From contig DNUE01000034.1 in NCBI GenBank assembly GCA_003508005.1, positions 1 through 64,000 on the forward strand: DNA of 64,000 nt. Reading direction: 5' to 3'. Positions within the stretch are counted from its first letter, which is position 1. Each line of letters opens with the position of its first letter. Under the pieces are notes generated by a model. That model saw nothing but the letters and a program-made list of their open reading frames with translations. It had not been told where the DNA came from and did no database searches. Source of the DNA: Desulfobulbaceae bacterium. Lineage in GTDB: Bacteria; Desulfobacterota; Desulfobulbia; Desulfobulbales; Desulfobulbaceae. Shown here in pieces: positions 33,260 through 42,721 of the stretch. The translations under genes were made by a program, and so were the position numbers.

Positions 33260-33514
33260 ATGAAACTGTTGTGCGAGATGGGAAGTAAAAACATCAGGGA
33301 GGCCATCGCGTCCCATCCGCGGATCGGCGAGATCCTGGACCGGTTCGAAATCGGCTGCACCAAGTGCACGGTCGGCACCTGCCTGCTCCAGGATGTGATG
33401 AGCGTCCATTTTCTGGGCACCGACACCGAGGCGCGGATCGAGCAGGAAATCAATGCCTATCTGGAGGAACAGGAGCCTGTCGCCTCCGGAGAGAAAAAGC
33501 AAGCACTGGCGTAA
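33260..33514 (+). CDS. Small cysteine-containing protein (DUF1858-like)
   Basis: 84 residues. The segment IREAIASHPRIGEILDRFEI followed by GCTKCTVGTCLLQ resembles the DUF1858/ScdA-N fold, in which a conserved Cys pair may bind a metal or a redox group. Here three Cys lie within nine residues. The start has AAAGGAGCGC. It lies 25 bases ahead of the Fe-S membrane protein, so both are likely one operon. Function unproven. Confidence 0.65.
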   Translation: MKLLCEMGSKNIREAIASHPRIGEILDRFEIGCTKCTVGTCLLQDVMSVHFLGTDTEARIEQEINAYLEEQEPVASGEKKQALA

Positions 33515-33539
33515 CCCCCAACACGCACCGGATTCACCC

Positions 33540-34562
33540 ATGCCCCCCCAAGCCTTTCTTGCCGATCTCAGGCGCGGCAGGCGCATCAATGTCCTGCGCA
33601 GGATCGTGCAGGCCTCGTTTACCCTGTTCTGCCTGTACAGCGGCTACCGCTTCACCCTCTTTTACCTCTGGGCCTCTGGCCGGTCAGAGACCTTTGTTTC
33701 CCGGCCGCCATCGGTTGAGGCCTTCCTGCCCATCGGCGCCCTGGTCAACCTGAAACGGCTGCTGCTCACCGGGCAGTTCGATCCCATTCATCCAGCCGGG
33801 CTGACCATCTTCATGGCCGCCCTGCTTATCGCGCTTACGCTGCGCAAGGGGTTCTGCGGCTGGATCTGCCCGGTCGGATTCGCCTCAAACCTGGCCGAAG
33901 CCGCCGGCCGCAAGCTGAAACTGCTGCTCACGCCTCCGGCCTGGCTGGACCGGCTCCTGCTCGCCCCCAAGTACCTGCTGCTCCTCTTTTTCTGCTACCT
34001 GATCCTCCTGCGCATGGACCTGGCCGCCATCGAGACCTTCAACAGCACCACCTACAACCTGGTGGTGGACGCCAAGATGCTCTATTTTTTCCTGGCCCCC
34101 TCAACTCTGACCCTGTGGATCCTGATTGCCCTGGCGGTACTCTCCTTTTTCCTGCGCAACTTCTGGTGCCGTACCCTGTGCCCCTACGGCGCCCTGCTCG
34201 GCCTCCTGGCCCTGGCCAGCCCCCTGCGGGTGCGGCGCGAGGAGAAAAACTGCATCTCCTGCAGCAAATGCGACCGCGTCTGTCCCGGCGCGATCCGGGT
34301 ATCGGTGAAAGCCAGCGTCCTTTCCCCGGAATGCATCGGCTGCGGCGAGTGCGTTTCCATCTGCCCGGCCAAGGAGTGCCTAACCCTGAACGCCCCCGGC
34401 CGCAGGAAGTTGCCTCTCCCAGCCCTGCCCGCGGCGGTGCTGACCTTCTTCTTCCTGTTCTATGGCTGGGCCCTGTTTACCGGCCACTGGCACAGCCAGG
34501 TTCCCCTGGAGGTCCTGCAGAAGGCCTACGCCACCGATCTGGAGACTTTGCAGCACCCGTAA
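33540..34562 (+). CDS. NapH/NosR-like polyferredoxin membrane protein
   Basis: 340 residues. Several helices are interrupted by two CxxxCP motifs (GFCGWICPVG and FWCRTLCPYG), then a ferredoxin domain with two 4Fe-4S sites (CISCSKCDRVCP and CIGCGECVSICPAKECL) and a final helix. This is the 4Fe-4S family of NapH, NosR C-terminus and CcoG-like proteins, which move electrons at the membrane. The partner is not encoded here. The quinol or Fe-S donor is unknown. Confidence 0.85.
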   Translation: MPPQAFLADLRRGRRINVLRRIVQASFTLFCLYSGYRFTLFYLWASGRSETFVSRPPSVEAFLPIGALVNLKRLLLTGQFDPIHPAGLTIFMAALLIALTLRKGFCGWICPVGFASNLAEAAGRKLKLLLTPPAWLDRLLLAPKYLLLLFFCYLILLRMDLAAIETFNSTTYNLVVDAKMLYFFLAPSTLTLWILIALAVLSFFLRNFWCRTLCPYGALLGLLALASPLRVRREEKNCISCSKCDRVCPGAIRVSVKASVLSPECIGCGECVSICPAKECLTLNAPGRRKLPLPALPAAVLTFFFLFYGWALFTGHWHSQVPLEVLQKAYATDLETLQHP

Positions 34563-34700
34563 CAAGTCCTGGATCTTTTCGGCATTGGTAACATCCCGCC
34601 CGCTTCTCGGCCGGGTTGCTTCACGGTCTCCGAGGCTTTGCCGCCAGGTGAAGCCGGGCAGTTGCTGGACGATTTCTTTCCCTCATGCTTTTATTGTCTA

Positions 34701-34800
34701 TCCCGCAAAAAAATGCGGGACTGACGCCGGCAAGCATTGTAACTTGTTGAACTCTCAGTGGCGGATGCTCAGTGCTTTGACTTATTGCGAGGTTATCATA
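34701..34800 (+). repeat. Dispersed repeat, copy 2
   Basis: It begins with a hairpin TCCCGC AAAAAAAT GCGGGA (34701-34720), continues GACTGACGCCGGCAAGC, a GTAACTTGTTGAA tract and the core CAGTGGCGGATGCTCAGTG. It matches 54095-54195 over about 100 bases. The whole 331-base gap 34563-34893 holds no gene. Confidence 0.7.
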
Positions 34801-34893
34801 TTATGCAATCTTGCAAATAATTGTCTGCTTCCAGCAAGGGCTACATCAATTTCTGGTACCAACTAACATGCATTTGGATCGGGAGGTCTTCAC

Positions 34894-36147
34894 ATGGTTC
34901 GGATGATGCTGTATTTGACGCTGATCATCCTCACGACGGGATGCGTCGCGCACGAAAAAAACGGCGACCCCATCAAACCTTCCGTGCCAACATCACTCAG
35001 TGACCTTGAGCAATTGGGCCGGAAGCTCTATTTCGATGCCTTTCTCTCCTCTCCTCCCGGACAGGCGTGTGCTACCTGCCATGATCCTGCATCGGGCTGG
35101 ACGGGGCCGCGATCCGACATCAACCAGGGCGGAGCGGTATATCCAGGGGCAATGGAAGTCCGGTTCGGCAACCGGAAGCCGCCGAGTGCGGCCTATGCCA
35201 CGCCCAGTCCGGCACTGCATTATGATGACGAAGAAGGGCTTTTCCTCGGCGGCAATTTCTGGGATGGGCGGGCTACCGGCTGGCTCCTGGGCGAACCCGC
35301 TGCCGAACAGGCCCAGGGTCCGTTCCTGAATCCCGTGGAACACAATCTCCCGGATGCCGCGACGGTGGTCAAAAAAGTATGCGGCTCGGCATACGGAAAT
35401 GAGTTCCGGGCTATTTACGGCAAAAATATCTGCGCCAACGTGGTTAATGCCTTCAACGCCATCGGCCAGGCGCTCTTCGCCTATGAAAACTCGGTGGAAC
35501 TCAATGCCTTCAGTTCCAAGTACGATCATTTCCTGCGCGATCCTGTGCAATACCCCCTGACCGCTCAGGAACTGCTGGGGCTGAAGCTTTTCGAGAATGA
35601 AGACAAGGGCAAGTGCGCCGAATGCCATCCGAGTGCTCCGGGAGCGGATGGCTCGCCGCCGCTTTTCACCGATTTCAGTTATGACAACCTGGGTTTCCCG
35701 AAGAATCCGGAGAACCCCACCTACCGGATGCCAAGGGAATTCAACCCGGATGGCGCCGCCTGGGTCGATCCGGGGCTCGGCGGCTTTCTGGCCGACGTGC
35801 CGCGCTTCGCCCACCTTGCCGAAGAGAACAAAGGGCGGCACAAGGTGCCGACTCTCCGCAACGTTGACCAACGGCCCCATGCCGGGTTCGTCAAGTCTTA
35901 CGGTCACAATGGCGTATTCAAGAGCCTCAAGGAGATAATGCACTTCTACAACACGCGCGATGTTCTCCCCGCATGCGAAGCAACACCAGACGCAAAGCCC
36001 GGATTGAACTGCTGGCCGAGGCCGGAAGTGGCGGCCAATCTCAATACCGAGGAACTCGGTAACCTCGGCCTTAGCGAAGAGGAAGAATGGGCCATCGTGG
36101 CGTTCATGCAGACGCTGAACGACGGGTGGATGCCGGGCGGAAAATAA
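34894..36147 (+). CDS. Di-heme cytochrome c peroxidase/MauG family lipoprotein
   Basis: 417 residues. A lipoprotein signal (LIILTTGCVAHE) precedes two heme c motifs: CATCH in the first domain (CATCHDPASGW) and CAECH in the second (GKCAECHPSAPG). LAEENKGRHKVPTLRNV and GYNHNG-like GHNGVFKSL regions follow. The family reduces hydrogen peroxide or oxidises other substrates with electrons from small cytochromes in the periplasm. The ribosome binding site is GGGAGG, 8 bases from the ATG. Probably monocistronic. Confidence 0.88.
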   Translation: MVRMMLYLTLIILTTGCVAHEKNGDPIKPSVPTSLSDLEQLGRKLYFDAFLSSPPGQACATCHDPASGWTGPRSDINQGGAVYPGAMEVRFGNRKPPSAAYATPSPALHYDDEEGLFLGGNFWDGRATGWLLGEPAAEQAQGPFLNPVEHNLPDAATVVKKVCGSAYGNEFRAIYGKNICANVVNAFNAIGQALFAYENSVELNAFSSKYDHFLRDPVQYPLTAQELLGLKLFENEDKGKCAECHPSAPGADGSPPLFTDFSYDNLGFPKNPENPTYRMPREFNPDGAAWVDPGLGGFLADVPRFAHLAEENKGRHKVPTLRNVDQRPHAGFVKSYGHNGVFKSLKEIMHFYNTRDVLPACEATPDAKPGLNCWPRPEVAANLNTEELGNLGLSEEEEWAIVAFMQTLNDGWMPGGK

Positions 36148-36205
36148 CCGCGCCCCGGTGAAGTGGCCGTTATCAGCATAAGGGCGAAACTGTCCCGCCC
36201 AAGGA

Positions 36206-36862
36206 TCATCCTTCCTGCTTGAGGGCCAGGATAAACTGCTCCGCCTCCCGGATTGAAGTTTCCATCTCTTTCACCAGACCGGCCACGTTGCCCTCGAAGC
36301 TCACCAGTTCGTCCCTGAGCGAGGAAATTGCCTGAGCGTTGAGGTTGTGCTTGAGGTACAACACCTGGTCATGGAAAGCCAGCAGGACCGGTTCAATTTT
36401 TTTCTCGGCCCTTTTCATCGCCTTGATCAGCCGCTCATAATCCTGCCGGGTCTGTTTCAGCTTCCGGCTGCTGTCCTCGCGCAACTTCGGATTTGCATAC
36501 TGACCAAGCTCATCCTCCCATTCATCGAACAGTGCCTCGGATACCTCCTCCACGCGTATGATCCTCTTATGGACTAGGTCCGCCTTGGCCTTGCTCTCCT
36601 GGTATGTGTCATTAAGGGTGGCATATTTTTTTTCCAGGTCGCCGCCCTTGACGTTCACCACCGAGGCAAACTGCTCAAGGGCAGACTGAAACTGCTTCTT
36701 GGCATCCTCCTGCGCATCCCTGGCATCGCCAACCCGATCCACCATCAGGTCGCGCTTGTGAATGCCGACTTTCTCCATGGTGCGGTAATATGCGGACTGA
36801 CAGCCGGAAACAGCCAGCATTGCAAAAATCATGACCAGCGCTGCAGCAAAACGTGTTGCCAT
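36206..36862 (-). CDS. DUF2959-type lipoprotein
   Basis: 218 residues. A lipoprotein signal (IFAMLAVSGCQSAYY) is followed by an all-helical domain (YYRTMEKVGIHKRDLMVDRV and then long coiled coil; ALKQEG end), as in DUF2959. ATG 36862 is chosen over upstream ATGs because AGGGGACAGG lies in front and the lipobox is then at residue 21. The family function is not known. The gene is separate from its neighbours. Confidence 0.8.
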   Translation of the reverse strand: MATRFAAALVMIFAMLAVSGCQSAYYRTMEKVGIHKRDLMVDRVGDARDAQEDAKKQFQSALEQFASVVNVKGGDLEKKYATLNDTYQESKAKADLVHKRIIRVEEVSEALFDEWEDELGQYANPKLREDSSRKLKQTRQDYERLIKAMKRAEKKIEPVLLAFHDQVLYLKHNLNAQAISSLRDELVSFEGNVAGLVKEMETSIREAEQFILALKQEG

Positions 36863-37115
36863 CCTGTCCCCTGTTCGCATCTGTATTTGAAAAAAATGCT
36901 TGGTTGCCGTTCCCTTGCCGCATATCTCCTTGCCCATCCTCTTTCGACAGGTGCTCTGCAAAATGATGTATCGGACGATCCGACCCGCCGTCACCCAAAC
37001 CGCTCATCCGGATACGATTAATTCTCCATTTTGCAGGAGCGATCTTCGCCGCGCGAACGGCCATTAAAAACCATCCTGCAGATCTTGCCGTCAGCTTTGC
37101 GCGTTTGCTTTGTTC

Positions 37116-38453
37116 CTATTCTTTTTTCTTCTTCAGAATAATAAAGTCAATGATCGGGGTGAGGGTCTTGTCATTCGGATTCAGATTGAATTCTACTTCG
37201 CGGCTGCTGCTGTGCGTGACGTTTCCTGATCCATCCCGGGTCCTGGCCGTGGCGACGATCCTGTACCGGCCGCCGGCAAGGTCGGTGATTTTTTTGGGCG
37301 CCAGCAGCAAACCCAAAGAAAATTCGAAGATTTTCAGTTCGCTGGCGGCAAGGTACAACGCATACTCCTTTGCCGCCTCCTGCACATTGCCGCTGAGGCG
37401 GACGACCTGCAGGCTCAGTTCGATCTTGCCGGAGGGTGTGTTTTTGTTGTTTTGGACAAACACCTTGCCATTGAGGGTCTCGCCCGGCCACAGGGTTGTC
37501 GGCTTCACGGTGAGGTCGGTGACGGTGAAGGGATCGGCAGTCGGCGGCGCCTGCCCGGTGAAGGTCACCTCGTAGGCGCCGGCTTTGTTGTTCACCCTGA
37601 AAGTGCCACCGCCATCATAAATGGTCTCGTAACAGCCGGAGGCCTGGAGGCTCATCCGGTAGGTATGGCCCGCCTCCAGTTGCTTGGGGCCCAGATCGTC
37701 CGCATTCTGGGGGCCGGTATGACTGAGCACCCAGGTGCCGGCGGTCTCGTCATACAGGTGCACGTAGACCTGGCACCCAGCCTTTTCCCTGAAAGGAGAG
37801 TCGAAGCGGATATCGAACAGATAGCTGCCGGAAGCCGTCACCCCGAACCGCCGGTAATCCCACAGGTCATGTACACAGCCGAGATAGCCGAGATGGCCGG
37901 TGATGCTCGCGCCCGGGGAGAGATTGCCAAGATCTTCCGCCTGGGCCGAGGTGTCATTCGGTTCTTTATCATTAGGGACCAGCTGCCGCCGGTATTCGAT
38001 TTCCAGGGAATAGGAGACCCCGGGGGAATTGAGGTAAAAATAGCTGTTATAGGTTTCCGCCTCCATGTAATAGGGTCCGTAGGACGTTCCCAGGGTCGGA
38101 TCATCAATGTACGAAACATATCTGGCCGGACAGAGGAACTGGCCAGGGTGGTTGAATCCGATCCTGGGCTTGTAGGTCGTCGGACTGGCGGGAACGTAGG
38201 ATTTCAGCTTGACATAGAAGGCGCCGTCATTGTGAATGACGAACTCCTGCATATCATTTCCCAAGGATCCGGTAATGCCGGAAAAGGGAAAGGTGAAGGT
38301 CTGGTTGTCATGCTCAGCATGGACATTGCCGACGAGAAGGATAATAACTGCCGCCAGGAGCAGGATTGCCGCCGTGCGGGAAGAAAAAAGACCGAAAACT
38401 GACCCTGGGCCGCATCCTCTCCTGCCGCCGTCCCGCAATATGTCTGTAGCCAT
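37116..38453 (-). CDS. Exported PPC-domain beta-sandwich protein
   Basis: 445 residues. A signal-anchor (AAILLLAAVIILLVGNVHA) is followed by beta-rich repeats. Residues near 170-290 show the bacterial pre-peptidase C-terminal pattern EPNDTSAQAEDLGNLSPGAS. The C-terminal 130 residues resemble an Ig-like domain with VFVQNNKNTPSGKIEL. No catalytic motif was seen. It is likely an outer-surface or periplasmic binding protein; the ligand is unknown. ATG 38453 is chosen over 38540 because it places the signal near the N-terminus, but the ribosome binding site is weak. Confidence 0.7.
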   Translation of the reverse strand: MATDILRDGGRRGCGPGSVFGLFSSRTAAILLLAAVIILLVGNVHAEHDNQTFTFPFSGITGSLGNDMQEFVIHNDGAFYVKLKSYVPASPTTYKPRIGFNHPGQFLCPARYVSYIDDPTLGTSYGPYYMEAETYNSYFYLNSPGVSYSLEIEYRRQLVPNDKEPNDTSAQAEDLGNLSPGASITGHLGYLGCVHDLWDYRRFGVTASGSYLFDIRFDSPFREKAGCQVYVHLYDETAGTWVLSHTGPQNADDLGPKQLEAGHTYRMSLQASGCYETIYDGGGTFRVNNKAGAYEVTFTGQAPPTADPFTVTDLTVKPTTLWPGETLNGKVFVQNNKNTPSGKIELSLQVVRLSGNVQEAAKEYALYLAASELKIFEFSLGLLLAPKKITDLAGGRYRIVATARTRDGSGNVTHSSSREVEFNLNPNDKTLTPIIDFIILKKKKE

Positions 38454-38580
38454 AGTGCATTGCTCCACTGGTTGAAATTTCAAAAAAAATCGGACCTTCT
38501 TCACGGCAGCCTGAAGTAGGGTTTCACCAGCGCTCCGCAAGCCCCAATTTTCATACCCGGCAATTCCCTTCGCTCCTGTC

Positions 38581-39585
38581 CTACAGCGCCTTGTTTGCCT
38601 CCATGTGCAGAACCAGGTCCAGCATCCGGTTCGAATAGCCCCATTCGTTGTCGTACCAGGACATCACCTTGACCATGGTGCCGAGCACCCGGGTGCAGGA
38701 ACCGTCGACAATGGAGGAATGGGGGTCGCCCTGAAAGTCTATGGACACCAGGGGCTCCTCGGTATAGCCCAGGTAGCGGTTGGCCGCCTCGCTCAGGGCC
38801 GCGTTGACCTCCGGCACGGATGTTTCCTTCTCCACCTCCATGACCACATCCACCAGGGAGACGTTGGGGGTGGGCACGCGCACCGCCAGGCCGTCGAACT
38901 TGTTTTTCAGCTCCGGGATGACCAGGGCTACTGCCGCCGCCGCGCCGGTCTTGGTGGGAATCATCGACATGGCCGCAGCCCGGGCGCGCCGCAGGTCATT
39001 GTGCGGAAAATCGAGCAGCCGCTGGTCGCCGGTGTAGGAATGCACCGTGGTCATCAGCCCGCGCTTGATCCCGACGCGGTTGAGGATCACCTGGGCCACC
39101 GGCGCCAAGCAGTTGGTGGTGCAGGAGGCGTTGGAAACCACGTGGTGCGCGGTGGGGTCATACTCGTCCTCGTTGACCCCCATGACAATGGTCTTGACCT
39201 CGCCCTTGGCCGGAGCGGAGATGATGACCTTGGCCGCGCCGGCATCGATATGGGCCTTGGCCGAATCCGCGTCGCGGAAGATGCCGGTGCACTCCAGAAC
39301 GTACTGGGCGCCAATCTGGCCCCAGGGAATATCCTTCGGCTGGCGGTGGTTGCTGACCGGGATCTCCCGGCCGTCGACGATCACGGAGCCCTCACCGGCC
39401 TTGACCTCGCTGGCGAAGGTTTTCATGATGGAGTCATACTTGAGCAGGTGGGCGATGGTCTTCACGTCCGTCAGGTCGTTGATGCCCACCACCTGGATGT
39501 CCTTAAACAGCGGGTCCATGCTGATGGCCCGAAAGATGTTTCTGCCGATGCGGCCGAAGCCGTTAATCCCGATGGTAATGGCCAT
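38581..39585 (-). CDS. gap: Type I glyceraldehyde-3-phosphate dehydrogenase
   Basis: 334 residues. NAD-binding GFGRIGRNIFRA, the active-site ASCTTNCLAPV with catalytic Cys, and NNEWGYSNRM-like DNEWGYSNRMLDLV near the end are all intact. It is a cytoplasmic glycolytic and gluconeogenic enzyme. GAGGGGGTAGAC gives the ribosome binding site. It lies near glgA but on its own; the two are separated by 337 bases. Confidence 0.96.
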   Translation of the reverse strand: MAITIGINGFGRIGRNIFRAISMDPLFKDIQVVGINDLTDVKTIAHLLKYDSIMKTFASEVKAGEGSVIVDGREIPVSNHRQPKDIPWGQIGAQYVLECTGIFRDADSAKAHIDAGAAKVIISAPAKGEVKTIVMGVNEDEYDPTAHHVVSNASCTTNCLAPVAQVILNRVGIKRGLMTTVHSYTGDQRLLDFPHNDLRRARAAAMSMIPTKTGAAAAVALVIPELKNKFDGLAVRVPTPNVSLVDVVMEVEKETSVPEVNAALSEAANRYLGYTEEPLVSIDFQGDPHSSIVDGSCTRVLGTMVKVMSWYDNEWGYSNRMLDLVLHMEANKAL

Positions 39586-39702
39586 GTCTACCCCCTCATG
39601 TAAGAGTCATGTGTTATTCAGATTTATCCTGATTCCCTCAAGCCGGCCCTCACGGTGAGAGAGAGCTGCATCGCCCCTTGGCTTTTCGAGAGAAATTCCT
39701 TG

Positions 39703-39858
39703 TTACGCCACGTCGAGCAACTCCCTGTTTTCCCGGACAACGGCCTGCAGCCGCACCATTCGGGTAATAGCCTCGTCGAAGGTCGGATCCACCGCGAGTG
39801 CCACTGGTATGCTTTCAACGCCTGGACTAACCACTGGCCGCCCACCCAGATAGCTCCG
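39703..39858 (-). other. Unrecognised 51-codon open frame in the gap (possible gene remnant)
   Basis: After a stop at 39859-39861 the minus strand reads LGGRPVVSPGVESIPVALAV and DPTFDEAITRMVRLQAVVRE, ending at 39703-39705. The amphipathic pattern and codon use look coding, but there is no start with a ribosome binding site. I do not recognise it. A remnant of a lost gene is possible. The remaining gap 39586-39922 holds a CTGCATCC/GGATGCAG hairpin (39864-39882). Confidence 0.3.
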
Positions 39859-39922
39859 TTAGCTCTGCATCCAAAGGATGCAGACCAGCTGCTCCCGGCG
39901 AATTCCATGCACTCCTGTCCCT

Positions 39923-41611
39923 TCACGCGAGGACCTCCCGCACCAGGGCCGAGCAGGCCATCCGCACCGACTGGTCGTAGATGGCCAGATAGCGGTCCTT
40001 GACCCGGTCCCAGCTGTACTGCTCACGGACATGGCGAACCGCCTGCTGCTGCATGCTCCTGATGCCCGCCGGATCAGTCCGGTACAGAGACAGGGCCCGG
40101 CGCACACAGTCGGCCAGAGCCCCGGGACTGTGCTCCCGGTAGGAAAAGCCGGTTCGGCCGTCCAGAACCTTTACCAGGCCGCCAACATGATGGACGATCG
40201 GCAGGTTGCCCAGCAGCTGGGCGATGTAGTCGGTCAGGCCACAGGGCTCGTACAGGGAGGGGATCAGGAAAAAATCGCCGGCGGCATAAATCTTCATCGC
40301 CAGATCCTGGTCATAGCCCCCGAGAAAGCAGACTCGGTCGCCGAATTCCTCGGTCTCGGCCAGGGCGGTGAGCTGCGACTCCAGTTCCGGATCGCCGCCG
40401 CCCAACACCACCAATTGAAACTCGGAATCTTCGCGCAGCAGCACTTCACAGCTGCCCAGCAGGATATCGACCCCCTTCTGGGCAGTCAGGCGGCCAATAA
40501 AAGTTATAAGCGGCTGGTCGGGATGCATGGCCAGCTGCCCGGCCTGGGACACCCGGCCCTTATTATCCCTTGTTCCCAGGATGTGGAGAAGGCTCTCCTT
40601 GCACTCACGCTTGCCTGCAAAGTGCCCCTTGTTCACGTCATAGGACGCGGCCAGGCCCAGCAGGGCCTTGCCCCGGCTGGTATTGAAATCCGCGGGATTG
40701 ATACCGTTGGTCACCCCGGCCAGGGTGACGCCGCGCAGCCGCAACTGGTGCCCCAGCCAACCTGTCCGCGCATCCTCATCGCTTTCCTGCAGCTCCCGGG
40801 CGTACTGCTCGCTCACCGTGTTCAGCACCGCATAGGGTGCCGCGGCCAGGAATGGGTCAAAGGTTGTTCCCAGCAGGGCATCGTTCACTACCTGCGCTGA
40901 CAGCCCAGTGATCGCCCGGGCAAACGGCAGGTCCGCCACCTCCTGGTGATAGCCGATGCCGGCATTGTGGATAGTGACCACTGCGCCGGTCTGACGGAAA
41001 TACTGCCGGTACCCCTCCATCTCCCGGATCAGGGCCGGCAGGACTGCCGTGTGGCCGTCCTGGCAGTGAATGACCTCCGGCCGTTCACCCAAGGCCATCA
41101 TCAGGGCCAGGGCCGCCTTCTGCAGGAGAATGTTCATGGCAAAATAGTCAATGTGTCCCGCGCCATGGCGTTGCCAGGAGCGCACCCGCTCCTCCTCGGC
41201 AGTGTAAGTGTAGACGCTGAGCTTTTCGGCAAAACGTTCCGCCTCCACCAGATACACGCTGACGCCGTGCCTGACCGCCTGCCAGATCGCGACCCGCTCC
41301 AGGCGGTTCTCCCCGGGATAATTCATGTCCAGGCTCAGGGTATCGATCAGGCCCTGGGTCTCGGTGTCCACACAAGGAAACCCAGGAAGACGCAAGGGGG
41401 CAAACCCCAGGGACTGCGCATCCATGAAGCCGTACCGGGGCAGCACGACCCGGACCCGGCAGCCGCCTTTGCCGGCCAGGCTTTCGGCCAGCTGCCGGCA
41501 GACATCCTTGACGCCGCCCGCACCGGCCAGTCCGTCGTATTCGCGGCTGACCATCCAGACGCAGCGCCCTTGTGCCAGGGGTTTCTTCTCAGCCGTTTTC
41601 CGTGGAGGCAT
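39923..41611 (-). CDS. glgA: Glycogen/starch synthase
   Basis: 562 residues from ATG 41611 (572 from ATG 41641). GT5-type: N-terminal REYDGLAGAGGVKDVCRQL, central DGHTAVLPALI and IHNAGIGYHQ, and GT-B C-terminal half GRLTAQKGVD, LIPSLYEPCGLTD and GGLVKVLDG. The enzyme transfers glucose from ADP- or UDP-glucose to alpha-1,4-glucan. The usual KxGGL loop reads AGAGGVKD here. The gene starts inside the end of aroC, a 23- to 53-base overlap, so coupling is likely. No other glycogen genes are in the window. Confidence 0.9.
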   Translation of the reverse strand: MPPRKTAEKKPLAQGRCVWMVSREYDGLAGAGGVKDVCRQLAESLAGKGGCRVRVVLPRYGFMDAQSLGFAPLRLPGFPCVDTETQGLIDTLSLDMNYPGENRLERVAIWQAVRHGVSVYLVEAERFAEKLSVYTYTAEEERVRSWQRHGAGHIDYFAMNILLQKAALALMMALGERPEVIHCQDGHTAVLPALIREMEGYRQYFRQTGAVVTIHNAGIGYHQEVADLPFARAITGLSAQVVNDALLGTTFDPFLAAAPYAVLNTVSEQYARELQESDEDARTGWLGHQLRLRGVTLAGVTNGINPADFNTSRGKALLGLAASYDVNKGHFAGKRECKESLLHILGTRDNKGRVSQAGQLAMHPDQPLITFIGRLTAQKGVDILLGSCEVLLREDSEFQLVVLGGGDPELESQLTALAETEEFGDRVCFLGGYDQDLAMKIYAAGDFFLIPSLYEPCGLTDYIAQLLGNLPIVHHVGGLVKVLDGRTGFSYREHSPGALADCVRRALSLYRTDPAGIRSMQQQAVRHVREQYSWDRVKDRYLAIYDQSVRMACSALVREVLA

Positions 41612-42701
41612 TACCCGATACCGCTGTTCTATTGGCGACAAGCACCAGTTGGCGAAGCAGGTGATCCGCCAGGACCAGGCGCACCATGGCCTCGCATACC
41701 GGGACGATCCGGGGGATGGCCGAAATATCGTGGCGGCCGCCGACCTTGATGGTCACCGGCTCGTTGGCCAGGTTGACGGTCTGCTGCTCTCTAGGGATGG
41801 AGGGAATCGGCTTGACCGCCACCCGCATGACCAGGTCTTCGCCGTTGGAAATGCCAGCCAGAATCCCGCCGGAGTTATTGCCGAGGAAACCGGCTGGCGA
41901 CAGGGGATCGTTGTTTTCCGAGCCGAGCATCTCCGCAACCCTGAACCCTGCCCCGATCTCAACCCCCTTGACCGCGCCGATGGACATCAAGGCGCGCGCC
42001 AGCTCGCCGTCAAGCTTGTCAAAGACCGGTTCACCCAAGCCCGGCGGGCAGGTGGCGCAGATCTCGACGATGCCGCCCAGGGTGTCCCCCTGGCTGCGTA
42101 CCTCATTGATCCGCTCCTCCATCCTGCGGGCCGCCTCGTTGTCCGGACAGAAAAGGGGATTCTGGGAGATGGCTGCCATGTCGCGGCCCTCGGCCCTGAC
42201 CCCGCCCAGAGCCAGCGTGTAGCCGTTGACCTCGATGTTGTGCGCACGCAGGAGCTGACTGGCCACGGCCCCGGCCGCTACCCGGGCCGCAGTCTCACGG
42301 GCCGAGGCACGGCCGCCGCCGCGATGGTCGCGGATGCCGTACTTGGCCTGATAGGTCATGTCCCCGTGGCCGGGCCGAAATACATTCTGCAAATGGTCGT
42401 ACGACTTGGAATGGGCATCCTTGTTGAAGATGATTAAGGAGATGGGGGTGCCGGTGGTCAGCTCGCAGTCTTCCCCTTCAGGCCTGAAAGTCCCCGAGAG
42501 GATCTCCACCCGGTCCGGCTCCTGGCGGGGGCTTGCGCCGCCGCCCTTGCCCGGCCGGCGCCGATCCAATTCCTGCTGAATGATCTCCTCCGTGAGCTCG
42601 ATGCCCGGCGGGCAGCCGTCGATAACCACGCCCGAGGCCGGGCCGTGCGACTCGCCCCAGGTTGTCACCCTGAAAAGTGTGCCGAAAGTATTTCCTGCCA
42701 T
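41589..42701 (-). CDS. aroC: Chorismate synthase
   Basis: 370 residues. TWGESHGPA at the N-terminus, RRPGKGGGASPRQEPD, then GRASARETAARVAAG and GISNGEDLV are the chorismate synthase signatures. It eliminates phosphate from EPSP using reduced FMN. Start ATG 42701 (MAGNTFGTLF) is chosen as the usual family start; the frame opens earlier at 42857. It lies 20 bases after the shikimate kinase stop, so aroK-aroC form a shikimate operon that continues into glgA. Confidence 0.95.
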   Translation of the reverse strand: MAGNTFGTLFRVTTWGESHGPASGVVIDGCPPGIELTEEIIQQELDRRRPGKGGGASPRQEPDRVEILSGTFRPEGEDCELTTGTPISLIIFNKDAHSKSYDHLQNVFRPGHGDMTYQAKYGIRDHRGGGRASARETAARVAAGAVASQLLRAHNIEVNGYTLALGGVRAEGRDMAAISQNPLFCPDNEAARRMEERINEVRSQGDTLGGIVEICATCPPGLGEPVFDKLDGELARALMSIGAVKGVEIGAGFRVAEMLGSENNDPLSPAGFLGNNSGGILAGISNGEDLVMRVAVKPIPSIPREQQTVNLANEPVTIKVGGRHDISAIPRIVPVCEAMVRLVLADHLLRQLVLVANRTAVSGNASTENG

Positions 42702-42721
42702 AAATAGCCTGCTGTGCGTAA

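Noticed and set aside
39624..39926. Minus-strand 100-codon frame as a transposase fragment
   Set aside because: No transposase motif; the sequence is better explained by the adjacent frame at 39703-39858 and the end of glgA.
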